This document shows positions 31,674 to 43,315 of a stretch of 64,000 nucleotides of DNA, piece after piece. Position 1 is the stretch's first letter, and each line of letters starts with the position of its first letter. A program made the translations under genes and the position numbers. Under the pieces are notes generated by a model that worked only from the letters and a program-made list of their open reading frames with translations, made no database searches and was not told the DNA's origin. The stretch is from Hawksworthiomyces lignivorus (lineage: Eukaryota; Ascomycota; Sordariomycetes; Ophiostomatales; Ophiostomataceae), in assembly GCA_002917075.1 (NCBI GenBank), contig NTMA01000001.1:930001-994000 (forward strand). The letters run 5' to 3'.

Positions 31674-32996
31674 ATGACTACTGTCGAGAGCTATGACAAG
31701 GGCTACTATGCCTACCCCACAACGGTGACAGAAATGCCACCGGCGGACCACACCGGCGCCGTGTCGGGCGCCGGCCAAGCCGCTGCGGGGGTTGCGTTCT
31801 CGGCACCCGCCGCTGCTGAGGGCGGCGACGAAGCGGACGCCGTTGCTGTGAGCTCTGGCCTGGAGAAGCTGGAAGCGGCACCGGGGTGGTTCAGCTACCT
31901 CAAGACGTGGGACTTTTGGGTCGTGGTGCTGATCGGGCAGGTGCTGTCGCTGTGCATCACGGCGACGAACACGTTCACGTCGCTGATGGGGATACACGAG
32001 GTCAACATCCCGGCGTTCCAGACACTGTTCAACTACATCCTGCTGCTCATCATCTACGTGCCGACGACGTTCTACTACAAAGGCTGGCGCTACGTGGTGC
32101 GCGTGATCCTGCTGCGCGACGGCTGGAAGTACTTTATCCTGTCGTTCCTGGACGTCGAGGGCAACTACTTTACCGTGCTGGCGTACGAGTACACCAACAT
32201 CCTGAGCGCGCAGCTGCTCAACTTCTGGTCCATTGTGTGCGTGGTCATCGTGTCCTTCCTGCTGCTGCGCGTGCGCTACCGGCCCTTCCAGATCCTGGGC
32301 ATCCTCGTCGCCTGCGGCGGCATGGGCATCCTGCTGGCGTCGGACCACATCACGGGCTCCAACGGCGGGCCCACGGCCGACAAGCTCAAGGGCGACCTGT
32401 TCGGCCTGCTGGGCGCCTCGCTCTACGGCCTCAGCAACGTCTTCGAGGAGTGGTTCGTCAGCAAGAAGCCCGCCTATGAGGTGCTGGCCTGCCTGGGCTT
32501 CTTCGGCGCCTGCATCAACGGCGTGCAGGCCGCCATCTTCGACCGCCACTCCATCCAGCAGGCTCAGTGGAACGGCCAGGTCGTCGGCTACCTGCTCGGC
32601 TACACCTTCACCCTCACCCTCTTCTACACCCTCGCGCCCCTCATCCTGCGCATGGGCAGCGCCGCCTTCTTCGACATCTCCCTGCTGACCGCCAACTTCT
32701 GGGGCGTCATCATCGGCATCCACGTCTTCGGCGACACCGTCTACTTCCTCTACCCCATCGCCTTTGTCCTCATCCTCTTCGGCCTCGTCCTCTACTTCCT
32801 CTCCGGCAGCCTGCTCGGCGACGCCAAGAAGCCCTGGCTCGGCGCCAACCAGGAGGCCGGCATCGCGGGCCTGGGCACCGCCAAGCTCAAGGCCCTCAAC
32901 GCCGCGCGCAAGCAGCACCTGCTGGAGCAGGAGGCGAGCGCCGGCGCCGGCGTCAGCGAGCTGCAGGGAAGCGATCCGCGGGCAGGGGAGGTATAG
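31674..32996 (+). CDS. SLC35F1/F2/F6-type (DUF914) solute carrier
   Basis: This intronless gene encodes 440 residues. I start at 31674, the first ATG after a long leader; the frame is open further upstream but the preceding codons do not look like protein. Residues 1-65 are variable and Ala/Gly-rich. About ten hydrophobic helices follow, starting at FWVVVLIGQVLSLCITATNT, with family segments ALFNYILLLIIYVPTTFYYK-like (about residue 120), DVEGNYFTVLAYEYTNILSA and GDLFGLLGASLYGLSNVFEE. This matches fungal DUF914/SLC35F proteins, a drug/metabolite-transporter branch located in internal membranes or the plasma membrane with poorly known cargo. A 60-residue charged tail ends it. The exon is extremely GC-rich at third positions, which opens long false frames on both strands, including a 518-codon antisense one. 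Confidence 0.93.
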   Translation: MTTVESYDKGYYAYPTTVTEMPPADHTGAVSGAGQAAAGVAFSAPAAAEGGDEADAVAVSSGLEKLEAAPGWFSYLKTWDFWVVVLIGQVLSLCITATNTFTSLMGIHEVNIPAFQTLFNYILLLIIYVPTTFYYKGWRYVVRVILLRDGWKYFILSFLDVEGNYFTVLAYEYTNILSAQLLNFWSIVCVVIVSFLLLRVRYRPFQILGILVACGGMGILLASDHITGSNGGPTADKLKGDLFGLLGASLYGLSNVFEEWFVSKKPAYEVLACLGFFGACINGVQAAIFDRHSIQQAQWNGQVVGYLLGYTFTLTLFYTLAPLILRMGSAAFFDISLLTANFWGVIIGIHVFGDTVYFLYPIAFVLILFGLVLYFLSGSLLGDAKKPWLGANQEAGIAGLGTAKLKALNAARKQHLLEQEASAGAGVSELQGSDPRAGEV

Positions 32997-35900
32997 AGTT
33001 GGGAAGAGAGAGAGAAATGCGTGTGTGCGCGCGTGTGTGTGTGTGTAGGAGAGAGAAGGGGGAGAAGGGAGGAGTGAGAAGACTGTAGTACAGAGGGAGG
33101 AGAAGAGGCGCAAGAGAGGAAGGACAGTTTTTTTCTTTCTACACGTTCGTTATTTCCTGAAGGGTAGCAGGCCGATCTTTCGGTTTCTGCATCTCTTAAG
33201 CTTCTTCAGATTACTGGGACATGGGATGTTGTCTTGAATAATAATACAGGGAAAGGAGGAAGATGGACATTTGATCTACAGACGTCATATACCTATAAAC
33301 GAATATACCTCAAAACCGTGTAGATGCATCAATGCAATGATTGGTACACACTTAAACTGGTAGCAGAGAGAAAAGATCTCCTGAGGTAGCACGGTGGCGG
33401 GCCATCCCTTGTCTCGTTCCAGAGGGTGGAAAGAAACGGAGCTCGCAAGCAAGAAAAAGCTTGTCCCATTTGAGGGGTAGTTTGGATCGGGCAGTTTCCC
33501 TTTCCCGGCTCTTCCCTCCTCTCTAGCGACTTGCAGTGGGCGACAGTTTGCGACTACGGAGGTGCAGGCAAAGATGGTATTTTGCGAAATGGTTGCTGCA
33601 GCGTGATCTTGCTTTGCCTTCAGCTCCCTTTTCTGCCCCTCCGACTGCCTCATGGCGCTCTTCCTATCGTCACTCTTATCATATTCCCGGCTTGTCTTCC
33701 TGCTCTCTATCTTTGTCCTTGTTGCTAAGGAGGGCAGTGGGAGACAGACGCAGTCCTGCTTCCGCAACCGAATGCAATGGGGGTTTTTCGAAGCAAGGAG
33801 ATATCTTGATTCGGAGAGAAAATAAAAAAAAAAGACCGATCCCGCTTCCTTTTGCCACTATGCTTTCCTCGGCCTTGAGCGTTTCCCTTCTGTACATAGG
33901 TACGTATTCGCTAGAAGCCTTTTGCCACAGACTTCCTGGTGATGTGATGCTTTCCCCTCTTTTACAACAATGATCGCTCAAATGCAGTGCGAAGACATCT
34001 ACGACGTACGTGCAAAATGGCCTACCTGCTCGCTCCGATGCGGTTAGTCTTTACTGCGTGCTGTCTGCGAACACCCTTGGATTTGGAACGATGCTGGCGA
34101 AGAGTTCCGATCACAGCAAACGAAGAGGCTACTGCACATAGAGCACTTGGCTTGCCGCTTTAGGAAGTTAGCGACGGGCGGGGTGACGATGAGGATGTGT
34201 GGCTTTGTGGGAGGGGGGAGGGAATAAACAGACAGAAAAAAAAGTGACAGAATATAAAGCACATGTGCGTGAGAGACCGCGACAGAGAAGATACCGCAAA
34301 GTTCAAGCCGAATTCCCGAATAAGCCTTGTATACCTACCAGTATTTTGGGGGGGGAGCCATAGGCAGAACCCATTTGCTATTTGTCAGGCATCTGTCAAC
34401 GTCCGGAGGCGTAGATGGGGGCCAGACGTATGACCGTTTGCTGGCCATTCACTCACGTCTCTCCTGTCTTTCGGTTGGCTGTTGCTCACTGCTTTGTCCT
34501 CTTTGTATTTCTGAATGTGCCTTGTGTCGTACGAGATGCTCTCCGCGGGATGAATCCTTCCTGCGTTTCTATCATACTTCACCGCCTGGCTATCAGGTGT
34601 GTTCCTCGAGTGAGAGGCCGTCAGCTCCAGTACTTGCAAAGGAGAAGCACCCCAGGCAGGAACATATCATCCACTATATTCGATTGCCACCGCCTGCCTG
34701 TCGCTAGGGAAGTCGGTTTTAGGTCTCTTTGGGGGGTTCTTTTTCAGAACCGCATAGCGCCCCAAGGCTGAAGTACTCTGCGTTGCCAGCGTGGGGAAGG
34801 GCAAGGGTGAAGCTGGCGTCATATCAGCTCAGCGAGGGGGGGGGGTTAAAACAGGCTTTAGCAGGGAGTAGTGGTGCAATGCAGCTATTCCTCTATGTAC
34901 ACTGCGTCCTGTGTTCAACGTTCCGGTTTGATCTGACAAAACGAGCAAAGAAAGAAGAACCGATGCGCACCAAGACGGCTATCTGACTTCGTCTGAACTT
35001 TGCTTGCAGAGGAGAGGGGGTAAAAAGCAAAGCAAGAAAAAAAAGCGGGAAGCCAGAGGAGTGTTCCAGTAAAGTTTCACACACAAGGATTTGACCCCAG
35101 TTGCCGTGTTCGTCCGGGGAGGAGTCAGGTTATCGTGATGTGGAGGATTAAAAACTGGACTAAAAAGAATGAAAAAAAAGTCGGAGGTAGAAAGCAAAAA
35201 GGACAAATGCGTTACAGCTCTCTTTGCCTTCGTGCGGTAGACGTGAGTTAAGTCCCTTGTTATCACTTATATCTTCCATCAGAAAATTTGTATGGTGAAA
35301 TGCCTGCGTATCGTCACAACGTGCGTCACGCTCTGGCTCTTACAATGTAAGGGTATGCATGTAAGACACTATCTGCATCTTTGCGCACGGAGGTACAATT
35401 TCACGAGGCTCTCGAACAGCCCGGCACTAATTCTTTCTTCGTTGTCTACATATCTTTCTTCTGCGTTGTTCTTCTAAGTAGCTGAGCACACGTGTGGGCA
35501 GTCGGTGTATTAATATAAGGCAGAAAGAGAAAATGGATGCGATGGTGTGGAGAGAGGGGAGAAAAACCAAGAAAAACCCGGTGCCCGTGGGGAAGTAATT
35601 CAAGAAATGGTGGCGGTCACTGGCAACGGCCACTATGGCAAAAGCTACCTTGTGTCGAACGCTGTAGAACATTTCTTAATCTATTCATGCACAGTTCCAT
35701 TCATTGGGCATACAGCCGGTCACTTAGTTGGTTGGTTGGTGCCGTTGTTGAGCCGGACAGTCGAATTGCTCTGCCGTGTAGGAAAGATATCTCTTGCCTG
35801 CTTCTTTGTCTTGCATTCGGCAGAGGGAACGGGTCTATGAGCCTGCTGCAAGGGGATAACCAGACTGGCTGACTGTCTCCAACTTCCCTTTTCGTCTCTA

Positions 35901-38110
35901 TATGTACGAATGACATAGCAAACGCCCATCCAGAAAGTGTCAACCCGCTGAGGGCACCAGCTCGCCCAACAGGGCCTGCAGGTACCCTAGAGCCGCAGCG
36001 AGCTTGTCGATTTGGCTCTGGCAAAGGCTGCAGGTATGCTAACTGCACACTTGCTGCAAACTGGCCTTGTATCTGGGTCCTGGCGATATTACGTACGTAC
36101 GCTGTAGAGTTGTCTATACTAGGCATATGGTATCCTTCATCTTCCCAACGCGGTGGTCCATCCCGCAAAGTCAGGGTAGCCGGGGCATGATCGCGACGAG
36201 TGATTGGGACGAAGCGATCACAATTGTCTGCAGTGGCTTGCCTCTTATTGACCAAGCATTGTTATTGGACTACTCGTCACAAAAACCGAAATATTGTTTC
36301 TTCGTATTACGGGGTCTCTTAGTCGTAGAGCAAATCTCCTTTTCAATGAGACTGCTGCCCCACACCGTTGACAGCTCACAGGTGTCCTCCGCTCGCTCGC
36401 TTGACGATGGGCTGCAGCCACGACAGAGAAACGTCGCTAATGGCGCTGGCCCACTCTAGGAGCCGACGACAGGATATATGCTTATTGGGGGTTAAAATGG
36501 CGACACTAGAGGGCTGGCGAAAGAAACCGCGCATTCTCGTCGGACGCGTTTCTGCGTCTGCTTCCGAATATCTCATCAGCACGTACTGTACATACCAGCA
36601 GGCTTATCCTCCATCAAAGACGCATGTCAGCACAGCGTGTCCCGGAAGGACATCCAGATAACAACGGAGCACAGCACCGGCCATGCGTCCATGGCCTCAT
36701 AACGAGGTCATAAAAAAGGGGTTGCCTCTTTAGCGCCGCATTGTCTGTATCTCAGTACGTGCAATTTGATGGTCGGTCCTGGTTTAATCAGAAATCGACG
36801 GGCTCCTCCACAATTTGTCGACAAAACTTGCTAGAGTCCCCGCTAAGCCGTATTTGTAGGGGACTGCAATTATGTACTTGTTATGGGTATGGCCCCGTCG
36901 GGTCACTAGTACGAGCGTTTCCACCAGGTGCTGGGCAGTTCCAAGGTACTCGTATCGTCTGTTTCCCACAACTTTCGGTCATAGCTTTTCGTTGGTTGCC
37001 AGATACAGTAATTTTACACTCAGTTGTAGTGTGAATAGTTTGATTTGTCCTATACGGGGTATTACTAGAAAGGCAGTTGCTTCCACAAGGCCAACATGTA
37101 CCTGTATTCTCCAACGGAGATCTCTTTTCTTCAGGAGCACTTTCTTCCAACCTGTATTCTGCGGTATACGGTACCGTCTCCCGCGTGCCGAACACAGACG
37201 CACAGAGATGCTGTCGCAGCAGATACAGCTTTCAGCAAAATGTACAAAAGTTTCACCGGGCCTTCGTACTACGGCATCGTAGGTACCAGAACAGAGCAGA
37301 CAGAGCGATCTCACGAAATTGAGAACGGTATATGCCCCATATATGGGGGCAAATCAAACAGCATCGTACACGGCAGAAATTAGGATGGGTTATTAATTGC
37401 TCCTACACCTATGTTGCCCTGTCCTTTTACCCTTTTGCTATTAGCAAGTCTCTTGCCCCGGATGCTGCTGGCTCCTGCCTCAGTTTACCTACCGCTGCAT
37501 GCAGCATTGGCAATTCCTAATATGGGCTTTTTCCTTTGAGGAAGCAGCCATGCTTGAAAGTAACTCCCTGGTTCTTCCCCAAAGATCTCCGTAATTTCTT
37601 GCCTCTGGCGCCCACCCAGCTAAAAACTAGATGCGCATACCATATCCTGCTGTCTGCCATGATAGCCCGTCTGCCTCTTTTCCTCCAATCTATCTACCCA
37701 GCACCACACCTACGCCCCACTTTCGCACCCATTTTTTCGCTTCCCGTTGACCCGCTCTTTCTTTCCATCCCCTAAAATAAGATAAAATCAATTAAATACA
37801 ATAACACTAGAATGCCTGTGTACATGTAGGGAAGGGACGAGCGATAAAATAAAATAAAAAACGCTACGCAGTGCTCCGTTCTGGTTACGTTAGCAAGCAG
37901 AAGTCCAAGTATTGCGTAGTTGGAAATGGTTGGCACCGTAGCTAATCAGAGTCCGTACTCGTATACATAGGGGTACTCATAGTTTGCTTGCACTCTTCGC
38001 GCACAGAAAAAAAAAAGAAAAAGAGCCGAGCCTGTGAGAAAAGGCGGATCCACGGAAATACACCACAGAGACCGAAGGGGACCCACATATGTGACGCGCT
38101 CTTAATCTTC

Positions 38111-38132
38111 CTTTTTTTTTTTTTTTTTTTTA
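38111..38132. repeat. Poly-T homopolymer tract
   Basis: About 22 consecutive T on the plus strand interrupt AT-rich spacer DNA. It is notable mainly as a likely source of length errors. Confidence 0.85.
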
Positions 38133-39100
38133 ATCCTTTATGTACTCCGTACTGGGCTGCTTCTCTCTCTGGATGTCTTTACGAGAGAGAGGAGTACAAG
38201 TGCTGGTCCCTGTAGTTGCTTTTCCGACATTCGCGCCTGCCATACTGCGTAGAAAACCATTCGATAATCACTACTGTGCTCCTTCAATCGCCTTATTTCC
38301 CTTTTCTGCCTTTTTCCTGCTTCCCCCTTTCCCATTCTAACGTATTATCCCACCTCTCCGGGTACCTTTGCGGCCGCGCTCCACGCTTTCTGCCCCCAAG
38401 CCTAGCCGTAGGAAGTAGTTATTGCAGACCAAAAAAAAAAAGGAAAGAACCAGAAAGGGGGCTTCGGTAACCACGCTTCTAATTCCTTTGTCCTTCTTTT
38501 CCTCTTCTATCTCGATCTCTCTGCATCCTATTCTATCCGCCTCATCCTCTCCGTGTCTTTCTTCTCTGCCTTTATTTCTTCTTTTTCTTTTCTTTACACT
38601 CTCTCCCTTTTCTCTCCTCAGTCGTTTGTAATCATCTACGACTGCTGTCCCTTTATTCGGGATACGTCCGTATTTCTTCTCCTCATCCCCCTGATTTCTT
38701 TTTTACCTCTTCTTCCAGGGTCTCCTCTTCGTCGTTGAACAAAAACGGGTCGAAGCTTTTCTTTACCCATCTGTGAAATTACCTTCGCACTTCTCCGGTT
38801 AGAAGGGAACAGCCAAAGTCACGTTTTTTCTTGGGTCTGCCCCTTGTCACCTCCTTTTTCTTTTCTATTCTTCTGCTTCTGCTTCTTCGTTTTCTTCTCT
38901 TTTCACACATTCATCCCCGATTCTCAGCTTGGTAAGTTCTCTTGATCTCTCATTTTCTGTTATTCGTCTCCCTCGTTTCTTTTAACGGGTTCGATATCTC
39001 AATCCCTCCGCGAAACTCTTTTGTCAATGGTAGCCGGGCCACTTGCACCCAAATAACTGCTTCTTCCTGTCTATATTTTTTATTTATTTTTAAACCCCCC

Positions 39101-39120
39101 NNNNNNNNNNNNNNNNNNNN
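39101..39120. other. Assembly gap of 20 N
   Basis: Twenty unknown bases lie between a C6 run and CC, in pyrimidine- and homopolymer-rich DNA (a C9 run follows at about 39189). The true missing length is unknown because round N runs are often placeholders. No predicted exon is touched. Confidence 0.98.
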
Positions 39121-39805
39121 CCATTTGGCTGTTCCCGCCTGCGGCGCCAGCCGTATCTGGAGACTGCTTTGACAGCGACGCAAGTCAATCCCCCCCCCTT
39201 TAAAAACCGCGCGCACAAACTGGTACATTCACATTCCCCTCTTCTTCCCAAGTAGCCTATCCCCATACCGACTGTGTTCGTCACCAACTCTCCCTGTCAG
39301 ATTCCTTCCTCGTTTGTCTGCCCTGCTTTTCTTTGTCGTTGCCTGAGCTCTCCTGGCTCGTCTCGACATAGAGCCCTCCTATTTGTCTTTGTCCCTCCCG
39401 TTGCAAAACCATCGAAACGTCTCTGATCTCACCATCTTACTCTCTCGACAAGTCTTTAAACCCTATGACATTTATCTCCATTGCGATAGAAGCACACTCT
39501 TTCGCCGTCTTGTCTTCATACTTGCAGTACCATTCTGTTTTATCCGACGGACCGCGCTTGTCACTGCATTTCAGACTCTTCTCCCGCCTCGAACAACGTC
39601 GTATTAACCTCAGCATAAATTTATAGAGTTCGTGGCCTCTCCGGGAATAGACGCGCTTGCCGTGCACCATAATACATATACACTCTCGAGACCATCTTTC
39701 TCGTGTCGAGTCTGCCGCCGATTTCGTAGGGTCCGAAGACCCCTTTTCCAGCTTGCGCACACGGTATTCTTGGGAACTTTCTATCTGGACTTCCAATCGA
39801 ACGCT

Positions 39806-41791
39806 ATGTCTTACTACGACAGTTCACGGCCATGGCCCGCTGTTGGCCAAAATGCCTGGAACGACCTTGATATTGACGGACAAACCGTCCGCTCCGGCTC
39901 CAGCTCTACAGTCCCGAGTCAAGCTCCACCACCGCCGCCGCCTGGTCAAGAAGGCGCAGCCTTTACACATCAGCTGGAAGGTACGTGGAATAATCAAGGA
40001 GGCTAGAATGTGCCGGGGGCGCAGATGGCGCAAAGCATACCAGGAATCGTATTTAGCGGGTAGTTTCAGTACCGACGAAGGAAAGGGCTAACAGTTCTGC
40101 AGAGGTGGATAGGGCAATCGATAATCTGGTCAAGAGTGGCAAGATGTTCGGGATGCCTGGCCGACGTGAGTGGCTTCCTCCCCCCACCGGTCCTGCCAGA
40201 AAGCACCCGGGCTTTGGTAAGTGCCCAAACGCATCTGCCCGGGAGCTTGGCGGGCCCCGGCTACATACAGAGTTATTTTACTTTATTCCTTGACAAACCG
40301 GCATCGTTGGTGCCGGTTGTTGACAGTTCATTGGCCACTAACAGGCTTGGGGCAGACGGTCGGCAAGCACATGGCATGGGGGCGCGCCCGCACTCCATGG
40401 CTGAGTTTGGTGATGCGCGCAGTGCGCATCAGTCGAACCTCCAGAATTTCTACGCCAGCCAGAGACACCAGTCCTCGCGCGGCTCCAATGAGGCAGAGCA
40501 GATGATCCAGGCCAAGCGAAGGATGGCGGCCCAGCGGGAACGAGAACTGCGCAATTACCACCAAGAACAACAATACAACCGAAGTAGGCCGCCCTCTTCT
40601 GTATAGCATCCGCACAGTTTCCCATTTGTCTTTTTTTCCTTTTCTTTTTTCCTTTTCTTGCGGCACATAAAAGGGAGCAGCGATCTGGGTTCAGGATATG
40701 CAAAAGGAACGGACGGAGCAAATTTCATATGTCAAGAGAGACGGCCATTGCAGAATCTAAGAAAAGAGAGGGGTCGAGAAGAAAAAAAGAGCATTGTTTT
40801 TCCTGTCAAATGCAACTCTATCATCTGTCCTTGTAGATGTCGCAAGTGCTGTTGTTCGCTCTCTGCGCTTTGGAAGAATTTTGGACTTGGCGCTGTTCCT
40901 CTTCCCCTTCTTTATCCCCCGACCTGCCTCCGTTCATCTTCCCCCTACTAGAAATCTGGAGTTGGCTAACTTCTTGTTTTTACTTGAATTATAGCCGTTC
41001 TCGCCGAGCTTTCTTCGTACGGTGGAAAGCCGGATCGTACTCTCAGCCCCGGCAGCATGTCGGAAGCTGATCGCCGTGACCTGATTGCGCGCCAGCGCAG
41101 TGCCTTGTACGGCGAAGGTCCGTTTGCTGAGACTGGCGGTTATGTTGACGAAACCGGCACTCCCCGCCCTGGTGTTCCCGGAACACACCACGGACCGGCA
41201 ACTAGTATTCGCGGCCACTCCCCTCTGGCTTACGAATATGGTCGCGTCCCCCCTCCTGGTGGTCCCGGTGCAGCCGATGGCCCAGGTTCGAAAGATGGCG
41301 GCTCTGGGTCTCCCTCCATCGGTGCCAACCAGCGGTCTCGCTCCAACAGCAACGCAAGCCCCCAACCGAACCTCACCGGCAATGATCAGCACGTGACATC
41401 ATCGCAGCAGATCAGCCGTACGAGCAACTCGTCTCCTGGCGCATCTCCGATCAATGGCAAACCTGGTGCTAATAACTCCGGCAACGCCGTTGCCCCGATT
41501 GGAACACGTCCTTTGGCCAATTCGACGGCCCAACCCGCAACTTCTGGTGTTTCTGCGCCAACCAACCCCGCTTTGGGCAAGCGGTCGACGACACCCCACA
41601 CATCGCCCTTCGCAGCCCCCGGCGCTAACGGCGAGGGCCTTCCGTCCTCGATTGGCGGTGCCTCGTCCGGCCAGTCCACAACCACGCCCGACGGCTCGAT
41701 CGGCGTGTCCGGCTGGGGCGGCCGGAGCAGCAGTGTATGGGGCAACAGTGGCAAGCCTGGCATGGGTGTTCAGGCCAGTGTCTGGGGTTAA
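39806..41791 (+). CDS. Conserved low-complexity protein, four exons, possible alternative splicing
   Basis: Exons 39806-39980, 40103-40216, 40356-40583 and 40995-41791 give 437 residues; introns are 122, 139 and 411 bp. The N-terminus is aromatic and Pro-rich (MSYYDSSRPWPAVGQNAWND). An ordered block follows, HQLEEVDRAIDNLVKSGKMF. Exon 3 holds a helix (QMIQAKRRMAAQRERELRNY) and exon 4 a conserved segment (RTLSPGSMSEADRRDLIARQ, then RSALYGEGPF). The last 180 residues are Ser/Gly/Pro/Asn-rich, ending in GWGGRSSSVWG and ASVWG. Exon 2 has two strong in-frame donors (GTGAGT at 40166, GTAAGT at 40217); I used the longer form. The third intron is long for this genome. I do not recognise the family; the tail recalls RNA-granule or translation-associated proteins, which is only an impression. 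Confidence 0.82.
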
Positions 41792-43315
41792 GCACCTCGG
41801 CTGTGGGCTCACTCCTGTCTATGATCTAATTGGTGGGCTAGATTTTGAAGTCTAGTCAGAGGTATAGGCTCTATTTCTATTAAAGCAACATAAGCTTAGG
41901 GAAGTTCAGAGCTTGTGCGTTGCCATTTCAGTCTGTCAACATGAGCGTGAGAGGGAGGAGAGGGGGTGTTTGTAATGGTGGATGTTGGGTTGGTTTTGGT
42001 TTGCGGTCTTGGAGTATCCTTTTTTTTTCCTTTTTTTCGAAGGGCAAGGCGTCAACGCTGCAGAGAGAAAAAGATTATCAGGCACGGGATATAAGTCAGG
42101 TGTTTTGGCGACAATGCACGGCGACATAAGAGGAAAACATCACTCGGGGAAAGGGAGGGTCAGGAATGTCCATTGAGTTGGGAGGGAGAAAGCATCCTGC
42201 ATCGACATCGGCGTCACGTCCCCCCACGGGGTAAGCTTGGCTAAAGATACGGCACTTCGGAAGGGAATATTGCGAGAGGAAAGAAATACCCGGGCCGGCA
42301 AGCGGGGACATGCTTAGACCGAACCCTGCAAGCTGGAAAACTGATGGATTGACTAGGAAAGTCGACGAAGGAGACTGGGCTGGCAATGGTTTCGGTCAGG
42401 AGTCTTCTTGTTTTGGCTGGAGTTTTTCTTAGGATTTTGTTCTACGTTTTGTTCGAGCTTGAGTTCGGTTTGGGGGCGTCATTTCTGTTGCCTATGTTGG
42501 TTCTTCCTTGCCCTCGGTGTGGTGGCTTTGGAGGAAGGTTTCATTTTTCAATTTCAGGTTGCGTTTCTGGTTTATCTTCCCTTTATTTCTGCTCGGTCCG
42601 CGTCCCCTCTTTTTTTCTGTTTGCTTTTTATATGTTCACAAAGGAAAGAAATATGTAGTGTGGCATGGGCACGGCGAAGCACAATCGGGCATGGAAAAGC
42701 AAAAAGGAAACAAAAGGGGCATTGTGGATTGGTTGGTCTTCATAATTGTCGCAATTTTTATCTATATATAACTTGGGGTTAGGGGGCTGTCTTGGGAGGT
42801 TTTTTTGGCGACGGAGTCTCTTTTGGGTTGGAACGGGTCTTCTCCATTTCCCTATCTATTATTTAACATAACACAAAAAAATATACCACGGGCGGAAATT
42901 CTTCAGAGCAACTCTCCACATTGGTCGAAGTTGTGAACCTACAAGGAGGTCCCAATCCCTTGCTTGCTACGTCTGTTCGGAGATGGCAATATACTTCCAG
43001 AGTTATGGAAGCCGTCTCTAGAACGCTGCAGCAAATGGCGATACTTGAAAAATGGAAAATGGCAGCTAACAGTCAAGCAGGAAGCGGGATTTGAACAAAG
43101 TTCTGGATATTGTTGATTCTTCTCATCATAATATAAAAGAAACTTCGTGGTGCCAAATATAACAAACGCTTATTAGGAAAGAAACGAAAAGCAGAAAAGA
43201 CCCACTGAACCATCGAAACCCAACGAGAAAATTTCATAGACCCAAACATACTCCAAGTCAACCATCGTACAATGCTGCTGCACACCAGACCTAGTCAAAG
43301 CCTTCGCTGCGATTC
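41792..43315. other. Convergent 3' spacer
   Basis: This 1.5 kb holds the 3' regions of two converging genes and is T/G-rich on the plus strand at 42380-42860. A GGGATTTGAAC-like string at 43087 resembles a reversed tRNA B box, but no clover-leaf folds around it. No gene was found. Confidence 0.45.

Larger units (their letters stand above)
32997..39805. other. 6.8 kb gene-free region upstream of the 39.8 kb gene
   Basis: I find no supportable gene on either strand; frames such as 33285-33767 minus and 35701-36255 minus lack any family or splice support. It begins with the SLC35F-type 3' end and a short GT repeat (33023-33047). From about 38480 the plus strand becomes strongly C/T-rich to about 38900, as in long fungal 5' leaders. 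A GTAAGT donor at 38932 and a TTGCAG acceptor ending at 39527 could bound a leader intron. An assembly gap lies at 39101-39120. Confidence 0.5.

Noticed and set aside
31557..33113. 518-codon open frame antisense to the SLC35F-type gene
   Set aside because: It arises from high GC at third positions of the sense exon; its translation is low-complexity Glu/Asp/Val/Gln with no domain, while the sense strand has a full transporter.
35085..35110. Second B-box-like string on the minus strand
   Set aside because: The five-base stems beside it do not pair and no anticodon arm can be drawn.
35701..36255. 184-codon minus-strand frame in the gene desert
   Set aside because: Its composition is unordered, with no family motif and no splice partners; length alone is weak evidence here.
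43081..43105. Reversed tRNA B-box-like string
   Set aside because: The flanks do not form a T-arm or acceptor stem, and no A-box lies at the right distance.
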